Shown piece after piece: positions 1-5,695 of a stretch of DNA of 12,093 nucleotides. The notes under the pieces were generated by a model. It ran no database searches, was not told the origin of the DNA, and saw only the letters and a program-made list of their open reading frames with translations. Source of the stretch: an uncultured Campylobacter sp. (GTDB taxonomy: Bacteria; Campylobacterota; Campylobacteria; Campylobacterales; Campylobacteraceae). Positions within the stretch are counted from its first letter, which is position 1; each line of letters starts with the position of its first letter. Location of the stretch: contig NZ_CALIAV010000052.1 in assembly GCF_938045625.1 (NCBI RefSeq), positions 1 through 12,093 on the forward strand, in the 5' to 3' direction. The translations under genes were made by a program, and so were the position numbers.

Positions 1-46
1 AGTCTGAATAAAGCCCTTTTTCGGTTTCGTTTTCAAAAGCTTTCAT
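1..46 (-). CDS. 5' end of an unidentified gene of the mobile element
   Basis: An ATG on the minus strand at 46-44 opens a frame that stays open to the window edge. Its first residues are MKAFENETEKGLYSD. The start lies one base beyond the stop codon of the small DNA-binding gene on the same strand, so the two are probably cotranscribed and translationally coupled. An AAAGG in the 3' end of the upstream gene, about 9 bases before the ATG, could serve as ribosome binding site. Only 15 codons are visible, too few for any assignment. In comparable integrated elements the gene after an AlpA-like regulator is often a replication, primase or transfer protein, but nothing here shows that. Confidence 0.55.
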   Translation of the reverse strand, partial: MKAFENETEKGLYSD

Positions 47-47
47 A

Positions 48-236
48 TTACGCGCCTTTGCTCATAAAAAACGCCTCTACCTCGGAGGGGTCAAAAAAGG
101 TAATATTTTTACTAAACTTTATCGGCTTAAAAAAGCCTTGCTTGGCAAAATACCACACCGTGCTTAATCCTATGCCGTAAATCTTGGCGATTTGCGACGC
201 TCTTAAATACTTCGGTTTAACTTCGTGTGTTTTCAC
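48..236 (-). CDS. AlpA/excisionase-like small HTH DNA-binding protein
   Basis: This 62-residue protein has the layout of the MerR-like winged-helix proteins of the AlpA/Xis/HTH_17 type. Residues about 12-30 (LRASQIAKIYGIGLSTVWYF) form a helix-turn-helix, followed by a basic, glycine-containing wing (KQGFFKPIKFSKNITFF) and a closing helix (DPSEVEAFF). Such proteins act as recombination directionality factors or as activators of integrase and early element genes. The position in an integrase-bearing element fits that role, but which one it plays cannot be seen. The start codon is GTG, chosen because AAAGGG (248-243, minus strand) lies 6 bases upstream and no ATG is available. It is separated from the gene upstream by a terminator and about 170 bp, so it probably has its own promoter, and it leads into the next gene after one base. 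Confidence 0.8.
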   Translation of the reverse strand: MKTHEVKPKYLRASQIAKIYGIGLSTVWYFAKQGFFKPIKFSKNITFFDPSEVEAFFMSKGA

Positions 237-257
237 GCTTTACCCTTTATTATTCGT

Positions 258-263
258 ATTATC
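258..263 (-). promoter_or_regulatory. Candidate -10 box for the small HTH gene
   Basis: Read on the minus strand this is GATAAT, 10 bases before the AAAGGG ribosome binding site. Campylobacter sigma-70 promoters usually lack a clear -35 box, so the -10 alone is weak evidence. A second AT-rich candidate (CATAAT, about 286-281) lies further upstream. Confidence 0.3.
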
Positions 264-274
264 TTTGCAAAGAT
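261..274. promoter_or_regulatory. Perfect 14-bp palindrome, candidate operator
   Basis: ATCTTTGCAAAGAT is identical to its reverse complement. It overlaps the candidate -10 box of the small HTH gene by three bases and lies 25 bases upstream of its GTG. The size and position are those of a dimer-binding operator, possibly for autoregulation or for an element repressor encoded outside the window. No protein partner can be assigned from sequence. Confidence 0.35.
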
Positions 275-376
275 TAGGCTAATTATGGCGCAAGGCTAAA
301 AATAATGATAGAGTGAAATATCAGCGCGCTCGTGATGAGGTTTTTAAAAAACTCGGCGTGTTTTTGTGGATATTTT

Positions 377-410
377 AAAAAACCTCCGCAAAGTTTCGTG
401 GAGTTTTTTT
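377..410 (-). terminator. Rho-independent terminator after the 297-residue gene
   Basis: On the minus strand AAAAAAACTCC is followed by about 12 loop bases and then GGAGG and a run of six T. The hairpin starts on the last two bases of the stop codon of the 297-residue gene. The A tract opposite the T tract means it could also work in the other direction. Confidence 0.7.
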
Positions 411-1302
411 AAAGAGTACTAATCGGTTTGTATGGTTTGCCCTTAAATACGTGGTCGGCTATGTTTTTAATAAGTGTTTGTAGGATTTTAATATCTTTGG
501 TTAATTCTATCGTTTTAATTTTTTGCGTCGCGTTATTCTCATAAATGGATAATATCCTATCGCAAAAAAGACTTATCGCGTGGGTATTAGTAAATTTTTC
601 CATTTGCTCGCAGCGTCTAATTTCGGCTTTTATCGCTTCTTCTACCGCCTTGGCGCTTTCACGTCCGTTTATTAGCTTAATTGCGCGCTCTTTGTCGTCT
701 CGTCTAAAAAAATTACGCTCTTTTAATATGCCCCACAAAAGAAGTAAATCGTCGCTGTCGTTTTCGCCGTCTAGCTCGTCGTAAATTTCTTTTAACGCTT
801 TTAGATGTTTTTGTAGTCTTAGGGCTTTTTTATCGGCGTCCGTGCGTTTGCGAGTTTTTAAATCTCTCGTGTTATTTCGTTTTGTGATTTGATAGATTAA
901 AAATACGTAATCGGCAATTATGCGCCAAATCCAAAATATTATGAAATGTCTTGTAGTGTCCTCTTTATTCTCGCCGATAACGTCCAAAAACATTAATCTA
1001 CACTCTAAATCGGTTATTATGCCCTCGCTTACGTTTTTAAAAGGGGTTTGAGTGTCGTCAAAGCCTAATTCAATATTTTTAAATGCTTCCGCTACGGTTT
1101 CCGATATTTTATCTTTGAGCGTTAAAATACCCATTGCGGCTAAAATAATTTCTTTGGGGGTTTTGATTAAATTGACTACTCCTGCGTTAAAAGCCTTAAT
1201 TCTTGCATCTGTTTCTTTTTCTCTCTCGGCTTCAATGGCGTTTAGATCTTTGTCTCTATTTTTGCCCTTTGCGCTGTTGCCTCGCGTTTTATTCGCTGCC
1301 AT
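409..1302 (-). CDS. Unidentified 297-residue protein, element cargo
   Basis: I do not recognise this protein. The first 35 residues are strongly charged (many K, R, E, D) and probably disordered. Residues about 62-82 look like an amphipathic helix. Residues 119-138 (HFIIFWIWRIIADYVFLIYQ) form a hydrophobic, aromatic stretch that could be one membrane helix or a buried helix. Residues about 150-235 are rich in K and E and likely helical or coiled-coil, and the C-terminal 60 residues are again mixed helix. There is no signal peptide, Cys/His cluster or nucleotide-binding motif. Its ATG lies 11 bases past the integrase stop with an AAAGGGGG ribosome binding site in the gap, so it is probably transcribed with the integrase, and a terminator sits at its stop codon. 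A single gene between integrase and regulator often holds element-specific or defence cargo, but that is position only. Confidence 0.8.
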   Translation of the reverse strand: MAANKTRGNSAKGKNRDKDLNAIEAEREKETDARIKAFNAGVVNLIKTPKEIILAAMGILTLKDKISETVAEAFKNIELGFDDTQTPFKNVSEGIITDLECRLMFLDVIGENKEDTTRHFIIFWIWRIIADYVFLIYQITKRNNTRDLKTRKRTDADKKALRLQKHLKALKEIYDELDGENDSDDLLLLWGILKERNFFRRDDKERAIKLINGRESAKAVEEAIKAEIRRCEQMEKFTNTHAISLFCDRILSIYENNATQKIKTIELTKDIKILQTLIKNIADHVFKGKPYKPISTL

Positions 1303-1313
1303 TTTTGCCCCCT

Positions 1314-2558
1314 TTAATTATCTTTTGTGTCTAATACGTAACCGCTCCACCAGTCAAGCAAGATTTTAAGCTCGTCCAAAAAATCGGCTTTTTCCGAATA
1401 GCTTAAATCTACTTTGTCGCCGTGTAGGTGGTCCAACGCCTTTTTAATAGCCTCTTTGCTTACTCCGTGCTTTTGCATATTGTTAAACACCTGCGTCATA
1501 AATATGCCTCTTAGGCTATGCAAAGTTACTACGCGCCCCGTTTGCCTATCTCTAAAATCAAAGCCCTTGATCGCATTCGTGGCGGTGTCTTTGTGGATAT
1601 GGTCGGTAAAGTGGGAATTAATAAAGACGTATTCGTATGCCCTGCTTAATTTCGCCTGGTCTTGCAATATGCGCATAACCTCATCGCTAATCGGTAATTT
1701 GAAGTCGCCTATCTCGCTACGCTTGATTTTTTGCTCGGCTCGCGGTATGGTTAATAGTCTCTTTTCAAAATCCACGTATCGCCACTTTAGGCGAGATAAT
1801 GGCGCGGCTCTTAACGGCAGGTGTAGGCATAACTTCATCGCGTTTTTAATCGTCTCAAAATGAGGGTAATCGTAAATAGCGTTAAAAAATGCTTTTAAGT
1901 CCTCGCGCTCGGTAAGTTTTGCGTAATGCTCTACTTTAGTTTTGGGTATGAGCGTTTTAGCGTCGATATTTGCCATAATGTTAATTTCGGCGTAGCCGCT
2001 TGATACTGCGAATAAAAAGACGCGGTTTAAAATTTGATTGATTATTTCGGCTGTTTGGGGCGTCGTCTTTGATATTTCTTTTAGTATGCTCGCTATCTCG
2101 CCGTGGGTTATGCTTTTTATGTCTCTATCTTTTAGGATCGGCATTACGTGGTTTTCTATGCGTCCGCGCTTGGTTTTGAGCGTTTGGGGCAAAACGTTTT
2201 TAGCTTCAATCTCTAGCCACTCGCTAAAGACCTTTTCAAAACTGCGGTTATGGTCGCTTATTCTTTGAGCCTTGGCGCGCTTCTTGTCCGTTACCGGGTC
2301 TGCGCCGTTCATCACTAGCTTTTTAAGCTCGGTTCGCTTCTCTCTTGCCTCGGCTAGCGACAATGTAGGGTAATTACCTAGCCCAGTGCTATTTGGTTTG
2401 CCGCTATCCGGGCTAACAAAGGAAAATACCCAACGTTTGCGCCCGGTCTTGCTTACTATTAGCCCTAAGCCGTCGCCGTCCGTGAGCTTGTAGTCTTTGT
2501 CTTTAGGCTTTGCCTCTTTGATTTGCTTATCGGTAAGCGGTTTTACTATCCTAGCCAT
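1314..2558 (-). CDS. int: Tyrosine recombinase (P4-type integrase)
   Basis: This 414-residue site-specific recombinase should integrate and excise the element at the neighbouring tRNA-Phe gene. The N-terminus (residues 1-90: LTDKQIKEAKPKDKDYKLTDGDGLGL..., then a KRWVFSF strand) is the DUF4102 arm-type DNA-binding domain of P4-like integrases. Residues about 105-200 are the SAM-like core-binding domain, and about 210-400 the catalytic domain. The catalytic set is complete: R250 in LPLRAAPL, a beta-strand lysine near 277-279, H347 and R350 in HSLR, H377 in LDHLHG, and the nucleophile Y387 in LSYSEKADF. The box I glutamate usual after the first arginine is replaced (RAAPL), which is tolerated in some relatives. 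Length is normal for the family. The ribosome binding site AGGGGA, 10 bases before the ATG, lies inside a copy of the CCCCTAAAATACG repeat, so the integrase might control its own translation or transcription. Confidence 0.93.
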   Translation of the reverse strand: MARIVKPLTDKQIKEAKPKDKDYKLTDGDGLGLIVSKTGRKRWVFSFVSPDSGKPNSTGLGNYPTLSLAEAREKRTELKKLVMNGADPVTDKKRAKAQRISDHNRSFEKVFSEWLEIEAKNVLPQTLKTKRGRIENHVMPILKDRDIKSITHGEIASILKEISKTTPQTAEIINQILNRVFLFAVSSGYAEINIMANIDAKTLIPKTKVEHYAKLTEREDLKAFFNAIYDYPHFETIKNAMKLCLHLPLRAAPLSRLKWRYVDFEKRLLTIPRAEQKIKRSEIGDFKLPISDEVMRILQDQAKLSRAYEYVFINSHFTDHIHKDTATNAIKGFDFRDRQTGRVVTLHSLRGIFMTQVFNNMQKHGVSKEAIKKALDHLHGDKVDLSYSEKADFLDELKILLDWWSGYVLDTKDN

Positions 2559-2595
2559 TACGCTTTAATCCCCTAAAATACGTTATTTGAGATGA

Positions 2596-2833
2596 TTTAA
2601 AAATATTTTTTGGAGTTTTTGGGTCAAAGTTCGCCGCAAAAATACTTTTAAAATCGCCGCCGCGTGCTCGCTAAGTGCCTAAAATACGTGGTATGATGAG
2701 GTTTAAAAATATTTTTCGCTATTTAAGCTTTAAAAATACCTATTTTAGGCGTTTCAAGCGTTTAAAAATATTTTTTGGGGTGCTTTGTAAGCCCGATAAA
2801 TAGGGCGTTTGGAGAGTTTTAAAAATATTTTTT
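2596..2833. repeat. Four copies of TTTAAAAATATTTTT
   Basis: The 15-mer TTTAAAAATATTTTT occurs without mismatch at 2596-2610, 2702-2716, 2761-2775 and 2818-2832, with start spacings of 106, 59 and 57. It contains the perfect 12-bp palindrome AAAAATATTTTT. In the first two copies the 15-mer follows the CCTAAAATACGT word after exactly 12 bases, making a 39-bp composite unit. Copies three and four share a TAGG(G)CGTTT stretch before it. The A/T tracts may bend DNA or bind a host architectural protein. Confidence 0.65.
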
Positions 2834-2883
2834 CGCTTGACTTTTAGAATTTTGCCAAAAATACTTTTAAAATACTTTTAAAT
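2638..2883. repeat. Direct repeat AAAAATACTTTTAAAAT
   Basis: A 17-bp word is found perfectly at 2638-2654 and 2857-2873, and a shorter overlapping version follows at 2869-2883. It belongs to the same AT-rich recombination or control region as the other two repeat families. Function is not known; it could be a second type of protein-binding site. Confidence 0.5.
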
Positions 2884-2990
2884 CTTTGGCTTTGCCTGAT
2901 TAGTTTAGACTGTTTTTTAGGGGGAAAATCGCTCAAAGTCCGTATTTTAGGGGGTTTTAAAAAGTGCTTTAGATTGTAAAAAATAGGGGA

Positions 2991-3015
2991 TGGTGGTTAG
3001 AGGCAGAATCGAACT
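2991..3015 (-). other. Inferred attachment site at the tRNA 3' end
   Basis: P4-type integrases commonly recombine within the T arm to 3' end of a tRNA gene. The integrase lies directly on the 3' side of tRNA-Phe, so the core att site should include roughly these bases. The second att copy would lie beyond position 1 and is not in view, so the exact limits are not known. Confidence 0.45.
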
Positions 3016-3066
3016 GCCGACACGCAGATTTTCAGTCTGCTGCTCTACCGACTGAGCTATCCAACC
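2991..3066 (-). tRNA. tRNA-Phe (anticodon GAA)
   Basis: The minus strand folds into a complete 76-base cloverleaf: acceptor GGTTGGA with TCTAACC (one G-T pair), D stem GCTC/GAGC, anticodon stem GCAGA/TCTGC around CTGAAAA (anticodon GAA at 3033-3031), T stem GGCAG/CTGCC with loop TTCGATT, discriminator A and an encoded CCA. Its 3' end faces the integrase and repeat region, the usual arrangement when an element has inserted into the 3' part of a tRNA gene and rebuilt it. Confidence 0.97.
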
Positions 3067-3087
3067 ACGCTGTTAAAAAGAAATGTG

Positions 3088-3093
3088 ATTTTA
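3088..3093 (-). promoter_or_regulatory. Candidate -10 box of tRNA-Phe
   Basis: On the minus strand TAAAAT, preceded by GGC, lies 21 bases upstream of the tRNA 5' end, a fitting distance for a short leader. Campylobacter-type promoters have no conserved -35 box, so support rests on position. Confidence 0.35.
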
Positions 3094-3209
3094 GCCACTT
3101 GATACTTAAATTTTGGTTAAATACGTAAAATTCGGCTCTTTTTTAAAATATAAAATTTGCTTCAAAGGCGGTTGCCTAAATTTAGCGGCTTTGCGGCGCA
3201 TATACCGTG

Positions 3210-4472
3210 TTAAATTTGCAAATTTAAAATCGCTTTTTTAAATTCATCCCCGCGCTCCACATAGCTGCTAAACTGATCTAAGCTTGCCGCAGCAGGGCTT
3301 AAAAGCGCTATTTCGTTCAAATTTTCACTGTTTTCGCTGGTTTTAGCGACTCCGTCAAATTTGAAATTTTTATTTATCTCGCCGACTGCGACGCTTAAAA
3401 ACTCGCATTTTACGGCCGGGATTTTAAACTCAGCCGCAAGCTTCATTAGCTTGTCCGTATTTGAGCCGATAGCGTAAATTTGCGCCTTAGAGCCGCGCAA
3501 GGCCTCAAAAAGCGGCCGCATATCTACGCCCTTATCGTCGCCGCCGAGAATCAAATGCAAAAATTTGCCCTCATATCGCTTTACGGCTTGGATGCTTGCG
3601 TCGATGTTGGTCGCCTTCGTGTCGTTGACCCACGTTCTGCCTCGTGCGTCGCGAAATTCCTCGAGCTTGTTGCCCTCGATGACAAAGCCGTTTAGTAGCC
3701 ATGCGTCGCACCTATCGAGCAGAATTTTCTGGATAGCAAGCGCTAAAAGCGCATCCGTTAAAAACGGTGTTTTAAAGGCGATATCACATAAATTTACACC
3801 GCAAAAACGGGCCAAATCCGCCTCGTTTTCGTAGCTTACAACTTTTGCTTTAGTAGGCGTATTGGCGTAAATTGTAGGCAGGATCGCGACCGTGTTTTCG
3901 CCCATCGTTGCTAGCGGTTTTAGCTTGGCGCGCTCATACTCGGCAAAGTCGCCGTGCCAGCTGAGGTGATCGGGCGTGATAGGCAAAAGTGCGTAGATGC
4001 CGGGCGTCGCGGCGTTTGTGTAGTGCATAGTAAAAGAGCTGGTCTCTAACACCCAAATTTTAGCACTTGCGTCCAGGTCTGCGAGCGGAACGCCGACGTT
4101 GCCGCCCATGACGGAGCCGTAGCGAGCCAGCAGGTGTTGCGTCATCTTTGTCGTCGTGGTTTTGCCGTTTGTGCCGCTGATCCAGACGGCAAAGGGCATC
4201 TTGTCGCCGTAAATTTTGTAAAAATAGTCGTATTCGCTGATGAGATTTTGCGCGTTTTTAATTAGCTCGTGGCTCGGAGGAAAGCCGGGGCTTGGGATCT
4301 CGAGGTTGCTTTTTTCTGGTAAGAAAAGGTTTGGCGGTAGTAGAGTGTTGCCCCATTCGTCGCTTGAGATCTCGCTAAATTTATCGTCGTAGATGTCCCA
4401 GCCGCCGTCTTTTGCGAAGTTTTTCGCGATCGCTCGCGTCGTGCCGCCGTAGCCAAATAGCGATTTTCTCAT
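3210..4472 (-). CDS. murD: UDP-N-acetylmuramoyl-L-alanine--D-glutamate ligase
   Basis: MurD is a cytoplasmic ATP-dependent amide ligase that adds D-glutamate to UDP-MurNAc-L-Ala in peptidoglycan precursor synthesis. The 420-residue protein starts with a glycine-rich N-terminal domain (SLFGYGGTTRAIA). It has the Mur ligase P-loop GTNGKTTTT at 100-108, the LETSSF segment near 142-147, ITPDHLSWHG at 165-174, NDTKATN at 283-289 at the central/C-terminal domain border, and LILGGDDKG at 307-315. All hallmark Mur ligase segments are present. It is somewhat shorter than the roughly 440 residues of E. coli MurD, as I recall for epsilonproteobacteria. The ATG follows GGGGAG by three bases. The gene lies 79 bases downstream of mraY on the same strand, so it probably belongs to that operon. 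A GATAAT at 4510-4505 in the gap might add a weak internal promoter. Confidence 0.96.
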   Translation of the reverse strand: MRKSLFGYGGTTRAIAKNFAKDGGWDIYDDKFSEISSDEWGNTLLPPNLFLPEKSNLEIPSPGFPPSHELIKNAQNLISEYDYFYKIYGDKMPFAVWISGTNGKTTTTKMTQHLLARYGSVMGGNVGVPLADLDASAKIWVLETSSFTMHYTNAATPGIYALLPITPDHLSWHGDFAEYERAKLKPLATMGENTVAILPTIYANTPTKAKVVSYENEADLARFCGVNLCDIAFKTPFLTDALLALAIQKILLDRCDAWLLNGFVIEGNKLEEFRDARGRTWVNDTKATNIDASIQAVKRYEGKFLHLILGGDDKGVDMRPLFEALRGSKAQIYAIGSNTDKLMKLAAEFKIPAVKCEFLSVAVGEINKNFKFDGVAKTSENSENLNEIALLSPAAASLDQFSSYVERGDEFKKAILNLQI

Positions 4473-4551
4473 TTTCTCCCCTTTGCCCGTAAAATTTGCG
4501 TTATATTATCGGCGGCCAGCTCGGCTATTTCACCGTTTATTCGGTTCAAAT

Positions 4552-5616
4552 TTACCTGATTTTGAGTGCGGTCATGGCGATCAAATTTGCCAAAACGGCG
4601 ATGAGCCAAAACCTCACGATGATCTTGTTTTCTACCCAGCCTTTTATCTCAAAATGATGGTGTATCGGCGCCATGAGAAAAATTCTTTTTTTAAAAATCT
4701 TAAAGCTTCCGACCTGCAAAATCACGCTCAAAGTCTCCATAACAAAGACGAAGCCGATGATGATGAGCAGGATCTCGTTTTTCGTCATCACGCCCATGAG
4801 GCCGATATATGCGCCTACGCTCAGGCTCCCGCTATCGCCCATGAAAACCTCGGCCGGATGGCAGTTAAACCACAAAAATCCCATCAGCGAGCCGATTAAT
4901 GCGGCGGCCACTACGACTGTCTCGCCTACGCCCGCGATCTTGGGCAAAAGTAAATACGAGCTAAACACCGCGTGCCCGCAGATGTAGGCAAATACGCCCA
5001 AAGTCAGCAGTGAAAATACCGCAGGCACCGTAGCTAGCCCGTCTAGACCGTCGGTTAAATTTACCGCATTTGATGCTGCGACGATAACTAGCGTCCAAAA
5101 GGCCACCGCAAAAACGCCTAGATCAAGCACGGGAAATTTGTAAAACGGTAGGTAAAATTTGCTCCCCAGCTCGCCGTTAAAATATAGCACCGTCGAAACT
5201 GCCAGAGCGATTAAAATTTGCGTGGCGAGTTTGGCTCTGGGGCTTAGTCCGTCGTGGTTTTTGCCGCCTGAAATTTTACGAAAATCGTCTTTAAATCCAA
5301 GTGCGGTAAAGCCTGCTAGACAGATCAGCGAAGCAAGGACGAAGACGTTATCAAGGCGCGCGCAAATCACGCTAGCAAGAAGTGCGGCTCCGATAAAGAC
5401 TAGTCCGCCCATCGTCGGCGTTTTGGCCTTTTTTTGGTGCGTTTGCGGGGCTAGCTCATAGATGGGCTGGGCCGCGTTTTTGGCCTTTGCCCACGCGATA
5501 AATTTAGGCAGCGCCCAAACGGTCAAGCAAAATGCGATAAAAAACGAAAAGCCCGCGCGAACGGTGATGTACTGAAAGATATTAAAATTTAAAAATTCAT
5601 AAATATAGTAAAACAT
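4552..5616 (-). CDS. mraY: Phospho-N-acetylmuramoyl-pentapeptide-transferase
   Basis: MraY is the inner-membrane enzyme that moves phospho-MurNAc-pentapeptide from UDP to undecaprenyl phosphate, making lipid I. The 354-residue protein has about ten hydrophobic helices, the usual topology and length. The family signatures are present in order: TPTMGG at 66-71, the acidic pair in FKDDFRK (D110, D111), NLTDGLDG at 186-193, FNCHPAEVFMGDSGSL at 250-265 with catalytic D261, and the PIHHHFE loop at 317-323. The ATG is preceded by AAAGG at about 5 bases. It is the first gene of a leftward pair with murD, which supplies an upstream step of the same pathway, and it is divergent from gpmI. Nothing is unusual in it. 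Confidence 0.97.
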   Translation of the reverse strand: MFYYIYEFLNFNIFQYITVRAGFSFFIAFCLTVWALPKFIAWAKAKNAAQPIYELAPQTHQKKAKTPTMGGLVFIGAALLASVICARLDNVFVLASLICLAGFTALGFKDDFRKISGGKNHDGLSPRAKLATQILIALAVSTVLYFNGELGSKFYLPFYKFPVLDLGVFAVAFWTLVIVAASNAVNLTDGLDGLATVPAVFSLLTLGVFAYICGHAVFSSYLLLPKIAGVGETVVVAAALIGSLMGFLWFNCHPAEVFMGDSGSLSVGAYIGLMGVMTKNEILLIIIGFVFVMETLSVILQVGSFKIFKKRIFLMAPIHHHFEIKGWVENKIIVRFWLIAVLANLIAMTALKIR

Positions 5617-5642
5617 AAAAGCCTTTATTTAAAAAAAAACTA

Positions 5643-5648
5643 ATTTTA
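5643..5648 (-). promoter_or_regulatory. Candidate -10 box for mraY-murD
   Basis: TAAAAT on the minus strand lies 26 bases before the mraY ATG in the 79-bp divergent gap. It nearly touches the gpmI -10 box on the other strand, so the two promoters would face away back to back and might compete. Confidence 0.3.
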
Positions 5649-5649
5649 G

Positions 5650-5655
5650 TATAAT
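5650..5655 (+). promoter_or_regulatory. Consensus -10 box for gpmI
   Basis: A perfect TATAAT in the context TTTTAGTATAATGCC lies 40 bases before the gpmI ATG, preceded by A/T-rich tracts as is usual for Campylobacter sigma-70 promoters. Confidence 0.6.
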
Positions 5656-5695
5656 GCCGTTAAAAAATATCTAAATTTAAGGCGAAAATTTAAAA

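Larger units (their letters stand above)
2570..2953. repeat. CCTAAAATACG repeat family between integrase and tRNA
   Basis: The word CCTAAAATACG occurs directly at 2572-2582 and 2678-2688, and inverted at 2941-2951 (CGTATTTTAGG). The outer two copies extend to the 13-mer CCCCTAAAATACG (2570-2582) and its exact reverse complement (2941-2953), so they bracket the region. A variant, CCTATTTTAGG, is at 2739-2749. Arm-type sites of integrases are about 10-13 bp words spaced in this way beside the crossover site, so I infer integrase arm sites. Replication iterons are the main alternative. The whole stretch from 2559 to 2990 has no gene. Confidence 0.6.

Noticed and set aside
1414..1863. Rightward open frame opposite the integrase, and similar long frames opposite or out of frame with the other genes
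   Set aside because: Each lies wholly over a gene with clear domains, has no ribosome binding site and shows no family motif.
2572..2833. Repeat array considered as a CRISPR
   Set aside because: Units are not evenly spaced (106, 59, 57), the repeated words are short and palindromic AT tracts, and no cas gene is near.
4473..4551. Possible small gene or longer murD start in the mraY-murD gap
   Set aside because: The murD start at 4472 has a good ribosome binding site and gives the N-terminus expected for the family; the 79 bases upstream hold no other frame with a start and ribosome binding site.
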